DNA of 64,000 nucleotides from NCBI RefSeq assembly GCF_035599575.1, contig NZ_CP141179.1, forward strand, positions 1,426,001 to 1,490,000. The letters are read 5' to 3'. The position numbers and the translations under genes were made by a program. The notes beneath the pieces are model-generated. The model saw only the letters and a list, made by a program, of their open reading frames with translations, was not told the origin of the DNA and made no database searches. Shown one piece after another: positions 16,583-25,963 of the stretch. This DNA comes from Roseovarius sp. Pro17. Lineage in GTDB: Bacteria > Pseudomonadota > Alphaproteobacteria > Rhodobacterales > Rhodobacteraceae. Position 1 is the stretch's first letter; each line of letters opens with the position of its first letter.

Positions 16583-18001
16583 CTAAAGCAAGCTTGCGGC
16601 CTGGCGCAGGTCGTTTTGGAATAGTGCCGTCGTACTGGCCTTGGCCTGAGAATCCTGCAGCCGAAGCAGGTATGAGGGATGCACCGTGATCAGGACGGGC
16701 AGACCTGACAAGGACCGCTCAATCTGACCACGACGCGACAGAATTCCTCCGCCTTTCCCGGTCAGGCTTTCGACGGCTGTCGCGCCCATTGCAAGGATCA
16801 GTTTCGGTGCGATCTGTGCCACCTCAGCATCCAGCCACCATCGGCAGTGATCGATCTCAGATGTGTTGGGCCGCTGGTGTATGCGGCGTTTGCCTCGCGC
16901 CGTGAATTTGAAGTGCTTTACTGCATTCGTGACGTATGCCTCCCGGCGATCCAGCCCGGCAACCGTTGCTACCCGGTCGAATAGTTGACCTGCGGGGCCG
17001 ATGAATGGTTTCCCGCTGAGGTCTTCGAGGTCGCCCGGCTGTTCACCGACGATCATCAGATCGGCGTCCGGCGGCCCCTCACCCGGCACGGCTTGCGTTG
17101 CAGTTCGGTAAAGTGGACAGCGGGTGCAGGCCGCTATTGCACCGGGCAGCGCGCCTTCGGGACCATCCCAAGCCGACGTGCAGCTTGCCAGCTGCGCCTG
17201 CACCTGCGGCATGCGGGTGGGCGGCAGGGTGGGCGCGGCCTCTGCCATGGCTTGGGCGCGGGCGGGGGCTTGCGCGATCAGGTCGGGTATGGCCGCCGCC
17301 TCTGGCATGTTCTTCCAGTATTTCTTGGGCATCTCCGATTGCATCGCCTTTACCTTCAGGCGGGCAGGGTTGAAGATGTTGCGAAAGTAAGTCACCCAAA
17401 GCTGCTCGCTGGCATCATCTGGCAGATCGGGCTTGGCCATGCCTTTGTGAAAGGACAGCGTTCCGTTCTCGAAAACCGCGGATACGTCGGGCGTTACAAT
17501 TCTCCAGTCCATATCGTTGAAGCGACCTACAAAAAAATCCGCCGTAGGCTCCACCGTGTGATGTGTCGGCTCGAACCACGCGGCGAACGAGCGGCGCGCG
17601 GCATCCGGTGCGCCGATTTCGCGAAACCGGACAAAAGCCTTCATCTTGTGCTGACAGCGCCGCACATTCTTCTCCATCTTGCGCAAGCGCGCGAGGTCAA
17701 GATCGCCGCGATCCGCCATTAATTGCGGCCCGGCCCGCAATCGCCAAAGAAACGCGTAAAGCCGCGCAAAACGTTCAGGATCGCTGTGCCAGACAACGGT
17801 TCGCGCCATCGTGACAAAGCTGCGGGGGACTGTGGGCGCGATGCCAACGGGTAGGGGGGTGTCCCTGGCGAAAAGGTCCGGCACGGCAGATTGATCGCCC
17901 CATGCGATCTGGCCGGGCGGCACACCAGCCGCCAGAAACCGCCGCGCTGCATCGCGCCATGCGGCTGCTGCACCGATCTGGGGAATGATTGCCCGCTGCA
18001 T
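16583..18001 (-). CDS. UdgX-like uracil-DNA glycosylase with N-terminal DUF4130-type domain
   Basis: 472 residues from the ATG that overlaps the stop of the radical SAM gene. The N-terminal half (about 1-260) resembles the DUF4130 DNA-metabolism domain; the C-terminal half is a family 4/UdgX uracil-DNA glycosylase. Visible features are the CTRCPLY cysteines of the iron-sulfur site, GEQPGD, PFIGPAG, and the UdgX-specific loop KRRIHQRP around residues 371-378. In the mycobacterial enzyme the histidine of this loop forms a covalent link to uracil-site DNA. It acts in base-excision repair or tagging of deaminated DNA. The translational coupling and shared SOS box imply damage-inducible expression. 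Confidence 0.88.
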   Translation of the reverse strand: MQRAIIPQIGAAAAWRDAARRFLAAGVPPGQIAWGDQSAVPDLFARDTPLPVGIAPTVPRSFVTMARTVVWHSDPERFARLYAFLWRLRAGPQLMADRGDLDLARLRKMEKNVRRCQHKMKAFVRFREIGAPDAARRSFAAWFEPTHHTVEPTADFFVGRFNDMDWRIVTPDVSAVFENGTLSFHKGMAKPDLPDDASEQLWVTYFRNIFNPARLKVKAMQSEMPKKYWKNMPEAAAIPDLIAQAPARAQAMAEAAPTLPPTRMPQVQAQLASCTSAWDGPEGALPGAIAACTRCPLYRTATQAVPGEGPPDADLMIVGEQPGDLEDLSGKPFIGPAGQLFDRVATVAGLDRREAYVTNAVKHFKFTARGKRRIHQRPNTSEIDHCRWWLDAEVAQIAPKLILAMGATAVESLTGKGGGILSRRGQIERSLSGLPVLITVHPSYLLRLQDSQAKASTTALFQNDLRQAASLL

Positions 18002-19236
18002 CAGAATAGCGTAAGTTGCTGTGGCGGCGGCAGGAAACGCGCGCGCAAGTCGGCAGTGTCGATCAATCCACCCGGCGACCAACCCCTTGCCGTAACAAAG
18101 GCGCGCGCTTTTTTCATCGACGCGCCCATGCGCATCAGATCGTCGTAGCGCAGGGCTCGATACCGCCGGGTTGATAGAATTCGGTTCACGGTCTTGATCC
18201 CGAACCCCGGCACCCGCAGCAGCATCTCGCGACTGGCGCGGTTAACGTCGAGGGGGAATACCTCGCGATGAACCAACGCCCATGCCAGCTTGGGGTCGAC
18301 CTCCAGATCGAGGTTGCCGTCAGCGGTGACCGACGTGATCTCATCCAGCTGAAAATCATAGAACCTCAGCAGCCAGTCGGCCTGATATAGCCGGTGTTCT
18401 CGCTGCAAGGGCGGGGGGATCAGCGGTAGTTTCGATGAGGCGTCGGGTATGGGCGAGAACGCCGAATAATATACCCGCTTTAGCTTGTAACTGGAGTAGA
18501 GCCGGGTGGATTGCCCCAACACCGTCGCATCATTTGAGCCATCCGCGCCGATAATCATCTGCGTGGATTGCCCCGCAGGTGCAAAGCGCGCAGGCCTCTT
18601 GCCGGTGAAAGAAGTTTCCTTGGCCGCTTCCTTGTGCAGACGCACGTCCGCCATTGCCTTGCGGATCTGCTCGGGTTTCTTTTCTGGCGCGTATTGCTGC
18701 ACGGCCGCATCGGTGGGCAGTTCGACATTAATAGACAAGCGGTCCGCCAGAAGCCCCGCCTCGGCGATCAGTTCGGGTGCGGCATCTGGGATGGTCTTGA
18801 GGTGGATATATCCGCGAAAATTCTCTTCGTGCCGCAGTTTTCGTGCAATCTGCACCATGTCCGACATTGTGGCGTCCGGTGAGCGGATCACGCCGGATGA
18901 CAGGAATAGCCCCTCAATGTAGTTGCGGCGGTAAAATTCGATGGTCAGCTTGACCACCTCATCGACGCTGAACCGCGCACGTGTCACGTTTGAGGACACC
19001 CGGTTTATGCAATAGGTGCAATCGTAGATGCAAAAGTTCGTCATCAGGATCTTCAGCAGGCTGATGCAGCGACCGTCCGGTGCATAGGCGTGACAGATGC
19101 CAGTGCCTTCGTTTGATCCCAGTCCCTTGCCGTCGCGAGAATTGCGCTTGTTGGACCCAGAGGAGGCACATGAAGCATCATATTTCGCCGCATCGCTGAG
19201 AATCGCTAGTTTTTGTTCAAGGGTATGTTTGGCCAT
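18001..19236 (-). CDS. Radical SAM protein of putative DNA modification/repair family
   Basis: 411 residues from the ATG at 19236 (MAKHTLEQ). The family start LEQKLAILSDAAKYDASC begins a few residues in; a start at 19272 would run across the SOS box. The radical SAM cluster motif is CIYDCTYC (CxxxCxxC). Near the C-terminus LLRVPGFGIKTVNRIL is a helix-hairpin-helix DNA-binding motif. The family is regularly coupled to the DUF4130/UdgX gene, as here by ATGA overlap. The exact reaction is unknown; a role in repairing or modifying DNA lesions is inferred from partner and domains. The promoter predicts a nearly leaderless transcript. Confidence 0.88.
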   Translation of the reverse strand: MAKHTLEQKLAILSDAAKYDASCASSGSNKRNSRDGKGLGSNEGTGICHAYAPDGRCISLLKILMTNFCIYDCTYCINRVSSNVTRARFSVDEVVKLTIEFYRRNYIEGLFLSSGVIRSPDATMSDMVQIARKLRHEENFRGYIHLKTIPDAAPELIAEAGLLADRLSINVELPTDAAVQQYAPEKKPEQIRKAMADVRLHKEAAKETSFTGKRPARFAPAGQSTQMIIGADGSNDATVLGQSTRLYSSYKLKRVYYSAFSPIPDASSKLPLIPPPLQREHRLYQADWLLRFYDFQLDEITSVTADGNLDLEVDPKLAWALVHREVFPLDVNRASREMLLRVPGFGIKTVNRILSTRRYRALRYDDLMRMGASMKKARAFVTARGWSPGGLIDTADLRARFLPPPQQLTLF

Positions 19237-19238
19237 GT

Positions 19239-19272
19239 GTTCTGTATATGTTCTGCTCACGACACTTGTCAT
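19239..19272 (-). promoter_or_regulatory. LexA (SOS) box and promoter of the radical SAM-udgX operon
   Basis: GTTCTGTATATGTTC at 19239-19253 fits the alphaproteobacterial SOS box GTTC-N7-GTTC exactly. Read leftward, ATGACA (19272-19267) and TATACA (19248-19243), 18 bases apart, form a good promoter whose -10 lies inside the box. The expected start site is about at the ATG at 19236. Confidence 0.8.
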
Positions 19273-19275
19273 CAA

Positions 19276-19904
19276 TCTAAATTGATAGCGGCGACTATTT
19301 GCGAATGTCAGTCATCTCACTCGAAATATCTCGACCATCGCCTTTGGAACGCGATACGCGTGTCTATTCCAGCCGTAGCAACACCTTGACCACTGCGATG
19401 CCGACCATCAGCACCACTGATTATCCGGCTGATCGCGCATATCGCGGGGCAAAGCTCGCGCTGATCCAGACTGCGCGTGTGGACGATTTCACCGGTCGCG
19501 CCAACGGGCACGACGGTCCAGCGCCTTTCCGTGCGCCCCGTTCAGCCGACAATCCGGCTCACGGGCCCAGACCAAAGAGTGGCGTCAGCTTCACTAGCAG
19601 CAGTATCCGTTCCCATAGCAGCAGGCCGTCAGCGCGGTGTTCCTTTGCCCGCCGCGAGCAATGTGCGGCGTCGTTGAATGGCGCCTTTCGCTTCGGCCAA
19701 ATTCAACGCGGACCCATTGACCTCTCATACCATGGCACACGTTGTTGTTGCGCTGACAGGCCTGTCATCGTGCTGCAAAGAGCAAGTAATAGAGTAAAGG
19801 GGCGCAAGCCTTGTCGAACCGAGAAGCCGAAGCATGATCACAGGCCTCTGCGAAGGCAGCGCAGCTATCCACTACACCGACAATCGCCAAGCAGAATGCG
19901 GAAA
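19276..19904. other. Gene-free stretch
   Basis: About 630 bases between the SOS promoter and the next terminator. Both strands contain frames, the longest 213 codons on the + strand, but their arginine/serine/proline-rich translations and lack of ribosome sites do not look like protein. I see no RNA gene or mobile element in it. Confidence 0.5.
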
Positions 19905-19910
19905 TTGAAA

Positions 19911-19938
19911 AAGGCCCATCCAGTGACGGATGGGCCTT
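19911..19938 (-). terminator. Rho-independent terminator of the PRC-barrel gene
   Basis: Eleven-base perfect stem AAGGCCCATCC/GGATGGGCCTT with a six-base loop. On the minus strand the stem runs into TTTTTCAATTT, 24 bases after the stop codon. Confidence 0.85.
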
Positions 19939-19961
19939 GATGGTCACAACGGGCAATCAGA

Positions 19962-20804
19962 TTACTGGTTGTATTCCGGCTGTGCTTCCAGCGCCTCCTG
20001 GGTGCTGTCGATGTAGATGCGCAGATCGTCGCCGTCCTGCTCCTGAAGGATCTGGAGTTCGTCGAACGTCACTGCGACCGGCTTTTCGCCCAGTCCCAGA
20101 AATCCGCCAACATTGACGACGACTTCGCTGATCGTGCCATCGTCGCCCACTACCAGAGCGTCGATTTCACCAACGCTTTCGTCATTTGCGCCGTAGACGG
20201 TGGTACCTTCTAGGTCTTCCGACGTCATCTGACGAACGGCTGCCATATCGGCCTCGGCATAACCATCACGCTCAACTGCGGGGCGCGTCAGCATTTCGCG
20301 CTCGGTGCCGACAGCGTCCGTGTCGACTGCAGCCGTGTTGTCGTCCATATCGACGTCGGCTTCGGCGTCCATATCCATGTCGCGTTCGAACGCGGGCATT
20401 TGCTCCAGCGCTTCTTTGGTTGTCGAGACGACCAGGAACCGGTCATCGCTATCGCCGTCTTCACGCACGACGGTGATTTCATTCATCGGTACTGCGACGT
20501 CGCGCTCGCCCATTCCGAGGAAGCCGCCAACGCCCAAGATTACTGCGCTGACTTTGCCGTCTTGGGTGACGATGATATCGTTAATCTCGCCGATGTCGTC
20601 CCACTCAACTTCGCCGCCATCGGCGATAGTCGAATCTGCTGCGACGGCGTTTTCGGAGTTATAGATCCGCATGCCAATCAGGTCGGAGGCGTAAAAATCG
20701 CCTTGCTGCATCTCGACCTGACCAAAGCCCGCAGTTTCGGTTTGAGCATGGACGGCGCCTGTCATGGCGATGACGAGGGCGGTGGTGCTAAGAAGACGTT
20801 TCAT
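19962..20804 (-). CDS. Secreted protein with two PRC-barrel domains
   Basis: 280 residues from the ATG at 20804 (AAAGGAT ribosome site). A signal peptide ending in GAVHA (about residue 20) exports it to the periplasm. Two related PRC-barrel-like units occupy roughly residues 35-140 and 190-275 and share GVGGFLGMGERDVAV and NVGGFLGLGEKPVAV, evidence of an internal duplication. They are joined by a highly acidic linker (DMDMDAEADVDMDD). PRC barrels serve in RNA processing, photosynthetic reaction centres and stress-related envelope proteins; the exported form here resembles the last group. It is monocistronic with its own terminator. No specific role can be stated. Confidence 0.8.
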   Translation of the reverse strand: MKRLLSTTALVIAMTGAVHAQTETAGFGQVEMQQGDFYASDLIGMRIYNSENAVAADSTIADGGEVEWDDIGEINDIIVTQDGKVSAVILGVGGFLGMGERDVAVPMNEITVVREDGDSDDRFLVVSTTKEALEQMPAFERDMDMDAEADVDMDDNTAAVDTDAVGTEREMLTRPAVERDGYAEADMAAVRQMTSEDLEGTTVYGANDESVGEIDALVVGDDGTISEVVVNVGGFLGLGEKPVAVTFDELQILQEQDGDDLRIYIDSTQEALEAQPEYNQ

Positions 20805-21333
20805 TGTTAATCCTTTGTTAGTTGCTAGTCTTGGTGTGGCTAGATAACGGCGCTCATCGCAATCGGTTCCAGACAAGATTTATTCTTTTGTGTTCATCTG
20901 CTTGCACCCTGCTTTGCCTCTTGCATCGCCGAAGAACGCACCGACCGGCTACGCCGAAGGGGTGATCGTCCTACTCCACCAGCAAGCCGGAAAACCCGAT
21001 CGACACCGACGATCACGACGTCAAAAACGCGCCGATAGACCGCGGCTAGATCATCGGTCTTCAGTGCAAAGAGACGGGCACAGCGAACGCGCGCATATTC
21101 CCTTTGCACGCGGAACAGCATCCTTCCGATTTTCGATGCATCCAGCGTTGACTTGCGGTCATCGGGCTTTCGTTTTCCAAACCGGCAAGATCGAGGGAAA
21201 GGGCGCGCCATCAGCTGAATTCATTCTCAAGAAGCCAAGAGCTTTATCGAATGGAGTTCTTACTATGCCGCCAGGCAATGCCCGGGCCTAAGGTGCGCAA
21301 TCCGGTAGTTGAAAAACTGGTCGAGACGTGGTG
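20805..21333. other. Gene-free stretch upstream of the PRC-barrel gene
   Basis: About 530 bases. It holds the leader of the PRC-barrel gene at its left end. The remaining frames on either strand are short and arginine-rich with no ribosome site. No RNA gene, insertion sequence or clear hairpin was recognised. Confidence 0.5.
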
Positions 21334-22410
21334 TCAATTCTCCGGTTTCCAGGTGCGCTCCAGCAGTTTGAACCAGTTTTCATGGCATAGCTTGGTCAAC
21401 AATGCCTCATCAAACCCATGTTGCGAGAGCGCCGAGCGCAGCGCACCCAATCCCGCAGCATCGCGCAGGGCTGCTGGCACTTGCGCGCCGTCGAAGTCAG
21501 AGCCGAAACCGACGTGATCCTCGCCCAGATGGCTCATCAGATGATCCAGATGCCGCAAGATCGGATCAAAGCCCCGGTCGGCAGATTTTTTACCATCGGA
21601 ATTGAGAAAACCAGTAGCAAAGTTGACACCGACCATGCCTCCGCTATCGCGGATCATTGCCAGCTGCCGATCGGTGAGGTTGCGCGAGGACGGTGTGATG
21701 GCATGGGCGTTGGAATGGGTGGCCACCAGTGGCGAATCGCTGAGCGAAGCAACATCATTGAAGCCTGCCTCGTTCAGATGCGACAGATCGACCATTATCC
21801 CCATGCGATTGCAAAGCTGAACAAGATTCTTGCCCGCCTGAGTGAGGCCGGGCCCGGTATCGGGCGAGGAGGGGAAGGCGAACGGCACTCCATGGCCAAA
21901 CACTGTCGGCCTGCTCCAAACAGGGCCGATGGACCGCAGGCCCATGTCGTGAAACAGGTATAGCGCATCAAGGTCGGTGCCGATCGCTTCGGCCCCTTCG
22001 AGATGCATGATCGCGGCGATGATGCCGGTCGCCAGACAGTCACGCAGTTCCATGACGCTGCGGCAGATTTTGAAGCGACCTTCGGACGCGCGCTCCATCC
22101 ATTTCAGATGCCCGGCCATGGCCAAAGCCACCGGCTGTGCCGTGGTCACGTCAATCGGCTGTGGCAGGGGAAGGGAATAAGGCGGGTTCTCCATTTCGTC
22201 GTCGATGTCATGGGGCAGGTCGGGCGACGAGATATAGATCGCGAAAAAGCCGCCGCCAAATCCGCCCTGCTGCATGCGCGGCAGGTCCAGATGGCCCTTT
22301 CCGGTATCGGTTAGCCAGGTTGCCTCTCGATTGTCGGGATCGCGCAGCAGGCGCAGAAGAAAGTCGTTGTGTCCGTCAAATATTAGGGGGATTTTCGTCA
22401 TGTCAGACAT
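21334..22410 (-). CDS. Membrane dipeptidase-like peptidase, family M19
   Basis: 358 residues. Zinc ligands and family motifs are visible: DGHND near the N-terminus (HxD), MHLEGAEAI (bridging Glu), DLSHLNEAGF, THSNAHA and GFGSDFDG. The enzyme hydrolyses dipeptides, sometimes with D-residues or unusual substrates. The start ATG overlaps the end of the ATPase gene by eight bases; an ATG at 22401 is an alternative. As the last gene of a peptide-import operon it probably cleaves the imported dipeptide in the cytoplasm; no signal peptide is present. Confidence 0.88.
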   Translation of the reverse strand: MSDMTKIPLIFDGHNDFLLRLLRDPDNREATWLTDTGKGHLDLPRMQQGGFGGGFFAIYISSPDLPHDIDDEMENPPYSLPLPQPIDVTTAQPVALAMAGHLKWMERASEGRFKICRSVMELRDCLATGIIAAIMHLEGAEAIGTDLDALYLFHDMGLRSIGPVWSRPTVFGHGVPFAFPSSPDTGPGLTQAGKNLVQLCNRMGIMVDLSHLNEAGFNDVASLSDSPLVATHSNAHAITPSSRNLTDRQLAMIRDSGGMVGVNFATGFLNSDGKKSADRGFDPILRHLDHLMSHLGEDHVGFGSDFDGAQVPAALRDAAGLGALRSALSQHGFDEALLTKLCHENWFKLLERTWKPEN

Positions 22411-23161
22411 TTTTGAAACCTTCACTCGCGATCAGAAGATCCTTGGTATAGTCGGTCTGTGCCTCCCGGTTCTGCAACGCCTCGCGCGTCAGTTCTTCAA
22501 CGCGGGCACCATGCTGCATCACCAGCAAGCGTTCACACATGTGCCCCACCACGGCAAGGTCGTGGCTGACCAGAATATAGGTCAGCCCACGCTCCGCGCG
22601 CAGCGCATCCAGCAGGTTCAGAACCTCGGCCTGAATGGAGGCGTCGAGCGCGGACGTCGGCTCATCCAGCAACAGGATCTGTGGCTCGAGGATCAATGCG
22701 CGCGCGATCGCAACGCGCTGGCGTTGCCCGCCGGACAACTGGTGTGGAAACCGAAAGCGGAAGCCTTTGGCCAGACCCACATCCTCCAGCGCCTTTTCGA
22801 CGCGGGCCTCGCGATTGTAGAAACCGTGGATCGCCAGAGGTTCGGACAATATCTTATCGACAGTGTGACGCGGGTGGAGCGAGGCGTATGGGTCCTGAAA
22901 TACCATCTGTACCTTGCGGTAGAACGCGCGATCCCGCGGCGCCTTCAGGGGGGCACCGTCGATGGATATTTCCCCCCGCGTGATCGGCGCCAGCCCGCAG
23001 ATCGCCCGCAGCACGGTGGACTTGCCCGACCCGCTTTCCCCAACGATGCCAAAGCTTTCACCCTTCATCACATTCACGGTGAGCCCGCGAACGGCCTGCA
23101 CCTCATTGGCGCCATGGCCGAAGGTGACGGTCAGATCGTCTATTTCCACCAGCACCTTCAT
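22403..23161 (-). CDS. DppF/OppF-type peptide ABC transporter ATPase
   Basis: 252 residues from the ATG that overlaps the preceding stop (ATGA). Walker A is GESGSGKST, the signature is LSGGQRQRVAIARAL, and Walker B is ILLLDEPTSALD. It is shorter than many OppF proteins and lacks the usual C-terminal iron-sulfur cysteine cluster. It is the second ATPase of the importer with the gene at 23158-23991, and is encoded in a five-gene transport operon followed by a dipeptidase. Confidence 0.88.
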   Translation of the reverse strand: MKVLVEIDDLTVTFGHGANEVQAVRGLTVNVMKGESFGIVGESGSGKSTVLRAICGLAPITRGEISIDGAPLKAPRDRAFYRKVQMVFQDPYASLHPRHTVDKILSEPLAIHGFYNREARVEKALEDVGLAKGFRFRFPHQLSGGQRQRVAIARALILEPQILLLDEPTSALDASIQAEVLNLLDALRAERGLTYILVSHDLAVVGHMCERLLVMQHGARVEELTREALQNREAQTDYTKDLLIASEGFKNV

Positions 23162-23991
23162 TCGAGCCACGCCGGATCACGGGTCAGGGTCTTCAGAGGG
23201 CGCTGCCCGCCCTCGATCCGGGGCAGGCAGTTCAGCAGGCCCTGCGTGTAAGGATGTTTCGCCGCGCGCAGATCCTTTGCCGCGATTTCCTCGACGACGC
23301 GGCCGGCATACATCACCAGCACGCGGTCGCAGAACGACGACACAAGCCGCAGATCATGGCTGATGAAGATCAGGCCCATGCCGCGATCCCGTACCAGATC
23401 GTCCAGTATCTTCAGCACGTCCAGTTGCACCGTAACGTCCAGCGCCGATGTCGGCTCATCCGCGATCAGGAGGTCCGGCTCGGCAATCAGCATCATCGCG
23501 ATCATCGCCCGCTGCCCCATGCCGCCCGACAGCTCGTGCGGATAGGCGTTGAACACCCTTTCCGGGTCGCGGATCTGCACGGCGTCCAGCATGTCGACGG
23601 CCTTGGCGCGGGCATCTGCGCGGGTGGCGTCGCCGCGCCTGCGATAGGCTTCGACGATTTGCCGGCCAACGGTCATCACCGGGTTGAGCGAGTATTTCGG
23701 GTCCTGCATGATCATGCTCATCCGCCGCCCGCGCAAACTGCGCCAGGTCCTCCTCGATGCGCCGCGCAGGTCGATTCCGTCAAATTCCAGCCGCTCGGCG
23801 GTCACTCGACCCGAGGGCGGCGTCAGCCCAAGGATGGCCCGTCCGGTCTGCGATTTGCCCGATCCGGATTCGCCGACAATCCCCAGCCGTTCCCGGCCCA
23901 GTGTGAAGGACACGTCGCGCACCACACGAACCGGCCCTTCGCGCGACGGAAAGGCCACGTTTAGCCCTTGCACCTGAAGCATATCGGTCAT
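23158..23991 (-). CDS. DppD/OppD-type peptide ABC transporter ATPase
   Basis: 277 residues: Walker A GESGSGKSQ, signature ELSGGMGQRAMIAMML, Walker B LLIADEPTSALDVTVQ, and the DppD-like C-terminal YTQGLLNCLPRIEG that follows the nucleotide-binding core. It overlaps both neighbours by four bases. It energises import of dipeptides or similar solutes together with the other ATPase. Confidence 0.88.
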   Translation of the reverse strand: MTDMLQVQGLNVAFPSREGPVRVVRDVSFTLGRERLGIVGESGSGKSQTGRAILGLTPPSGRVTAERLEFDGIDLRGASRRTWRSLRGRRMSMIMQDPKYSLNPVMTVGRQIVEAYRRRGDATRADARAKAVDMLDAVQIRDPERVFNAYPHELSGGMGQRAMIAMMLIAEPDLLIADEPTSALDVTVQLDVLKILDDLVRDRGMGLIFISHDLRLVSSFCDRVLVMYAGRVVEEIAAKDLRAAKHPYTQGLLNCLPRIEGGQRPLKTLTRDPAWLE

Positions 23992-24899
23992 TTTTCACCT
24001 TTGGGGTCGAGCACGTCGCGCAGCCCGTCGCCCAGCAGGTTAAAGCCCAGTGAGACTACGAAAATGGCAATCCCCGGCATGGTCGCGACCCACCAGAAAT
24101 CTATGATGAACCGACGGCCGCTGGCGATCATCGCGCCCCATTCGGGCTGTGGTGGCTGTGCGCCGAGGCCCAGAAACCCCAGACCTGCTGCTGTCAGGAT
24201 GATCCCTGCCATGTCCAGCGTGACCCGCACGATGACTGAGGACATGCACAGCGGCACCACATGCCCCCAGATGATGCGCGGGCTGCGCGCGCCCTGTAGC
24301 CGGATCGCCGCGATGTAATCGGTGTTGCGGATGGTTAGCGTTTCGGCCCGCGCAAGGCGTGCATAGGGCGGCCATGACGTGATCGCGATAGCGATGATCG
24401 CGTTCTCGATTCCGGGGCCAAGCGCGGCAACAAAGGCCAGCGCAAGGATCAGGCGCGGGAAGGCGAGGAAGATGTCAGTGATCCGCATCAGCACGGTATC
24501 GACCCAACCTCCGAAATACCCCGCAGTGGTGCCGACGGCCAGCCCAATGGGCGTTGCGATGATCGCCACCATGGCGACCACCATCAACGTCAGCCGCGAT
24601 CCATGCACGATCCGGCTGAAGATATCGCGCGCCTGATCATCGGTGCCCATCAGATGCTCCCACGAGGGGGGCAGCAGCCGCGCGGTGCGCAAGTCTCCCC
24701 CGCGCAGGGGATCGTATGGCGCGATCATATCGGCGAAAATGGCCATCAGGATCAGCAGGATCACGATACCAAGGCCCAGCATCGCCAGCCGGTTCCGGCG
24801 CAGCTGCGACCAAGTGCGATAGGCCTGCCCCAGCTTCGCCTGACGGCGCGAGGCCGGATGATCGCTTAGCAGCCAATCGCGTGTGGATACTTGCGTCAT
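23988..24899 (-). CDS. DppC-type peptide ABC transporter permease
   Basis: 303 residues, inner membrane, with an N-terminal OppC-type cytoplasmic stretch before the first helix and the permease loop RLQGARSPRIIWGHVVP. The GTDDQARDIFSRIVHGSR segment is characteristic of DppC/OppC. It overlaps DppB and the first ATPase by four bases each. Confidence 0.88.
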   Translation of the reverse strand: MTQVSTRDWLLSDHPASRRQAKLGQAYRTWSQLRRNRLAMLGLGIVILLILMAIFADMIAPYDPLRGGDLRTARLLPPSWEHLMGTDDQARDIFSRIVHGSRLTLMVVAMVAIIATPIGLAVGTTAGYFGGWVDTVLMRITDIFLAFPRLILALAFVAALGPGIENAIIAIAITSWPPYARLARAETLTIRNTDYIAAIRLQGARSPRIIWGHVVPLCMSSVIVRVTLDMAGIILTAAGLGFLGLGAQPPQPEWGAMIASGRRFIIDFWWVATMPGIAIFVVSLGFNLLGDGLRDVLDPKGEK

Positions 24900-25963
24900 C
24901 CGCGCCGCCTGACGCGCGGATCGAGCACGGTGTAGAGCAGATCGGACAGCAGGTTCAGCCCGACGAATATGATGCCAATGACCAGCGTCCCGCCAAGCAC
25001 GGCGTTCATGTCCGCGTTCTGCAGGCTGTTGGTCAGGTATTGGCCCAGACCCGGCCAGGCAAAGACGGTTTCGGTCAGCACCGATCCCTCAAGCAGCCCC
25101 GCATAGCTGAGCGCGATCACCGTCACCAGCGGCACGGCGGCATTGCGCAGGGCATGTATCCAAATGATGCGCCATTCGGCCACGCCCTTGACCCGGGCGG
25201 CTATGATGTATTCCTGCGCCAATTCGGCCAGCATGAAAGACCGCGTCATGCGGCTGATATAGGCCATGGAGAAATAGCCCAGCAACATCGCGGGCAGCGC
25301 CAGATGAGCCAGCACATTCTGGAATGCGTCCCACTGGCCCTGAATCGCGGTGTCGATTAGCAAAAGCCCGGTGATCTGCGTCACCGTATATTCATAAGCG
25401 ATGTCGATGCGCCCCGGTCCGGCAACCCAGCCCAGCTTGGCGTAAAACACCAGCAGCCCCAACAGGCCGAGCCAGAAGATCGGCGCAGAGTATCCGACCA
25501 GCCCGACGACACGGATGATCTGATCGGGCAGCTTGCCCTGACGCACGGCCCCCCAGATGCCCAATGGGATGCCAAAGATCGTGCCCAGAATGATGCCCGC
25601 CGTCGCCAGTTCCAGAGTGGCGGGGAATACGCGCGCAATGTCTTCGATAATGGGCTTCTTGGTCAGGATCGAGGTGCCCAGATCGGCGCTGAGCGCACCC
25701 TTCAGATAAATCCAGAATTGATGATAGAGCGGTTTGTCTAGCCCAAGCGCGAGATAGGCCGCATCGTAGGTCGATTGGGACGCGCGGTCCCCGACCACGG
25801 CCAGAACCGGATCAACCGGCACCACGCGGCCGATCAGGAAGGTAACGACAAGCAGGCCCAGAAACGTAACCGCCACTGTCGCGATCAGCTTGCCGGTTTT
25901 CATGCCGTAGAACGAAAGGGCGCGCCAGCGCCCTCCCGTGTTTGCAGGGGACGTTGCCACCAT
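24896..25963 (-). CDS. DppB-type peptide ABC transporter permease
   Basis: 355 residues with six predicted helices; PVDPVLAVVGDRAS and the permease loop ARVKGVAEWRIIWIHALRNA are DppB/OppB signatures. Its ATG overlaps the stop of the binding-protein gene by one base. An extra N-terminal stretch of about 20 residues precedes the usual start (MKTGKL), so a start near residue 21 is possible. Confidence 0.88.
   Translation of the reverse strand: MVATSPANTGGRWRALSFYGMKTGKLIATVAVTFLGLLVVTFLIGRVVPVDPVLAVVGDRASQSTYDAAYLALGLDKPLYHQFWIYLKGALSADLGTSILTKKPIIEDIARVFPATLELATAGIILGTIFGIPLGIWGAVRQGKLPDQIIRVVGLVGYSAPIFWLGLLGLLVFYAKLGWVAGPGRIDIAYEYTVTQITGLLLIDTAIQGQWDAFQNVLAHLALPAMLLGYFSMAYISRMTRSFMLAELAQEYIIAARVKGVAEWRIIWIHALRNAAVPLVTVIALSYAGLLEGSVLTETVFAWPGLGQYLTNSLQNADMNAVLGGTLVIGIIFVGLNLLSDLLYTVLDPRVRRRG

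Noticed and set aside
19299..19940. A 213-codon plus-strand frame
   Set aside because: Arginine-, serine- and proline-rich translation with no motif or ribosome site; it also runs over the terminator of the PRC-barrel gene.
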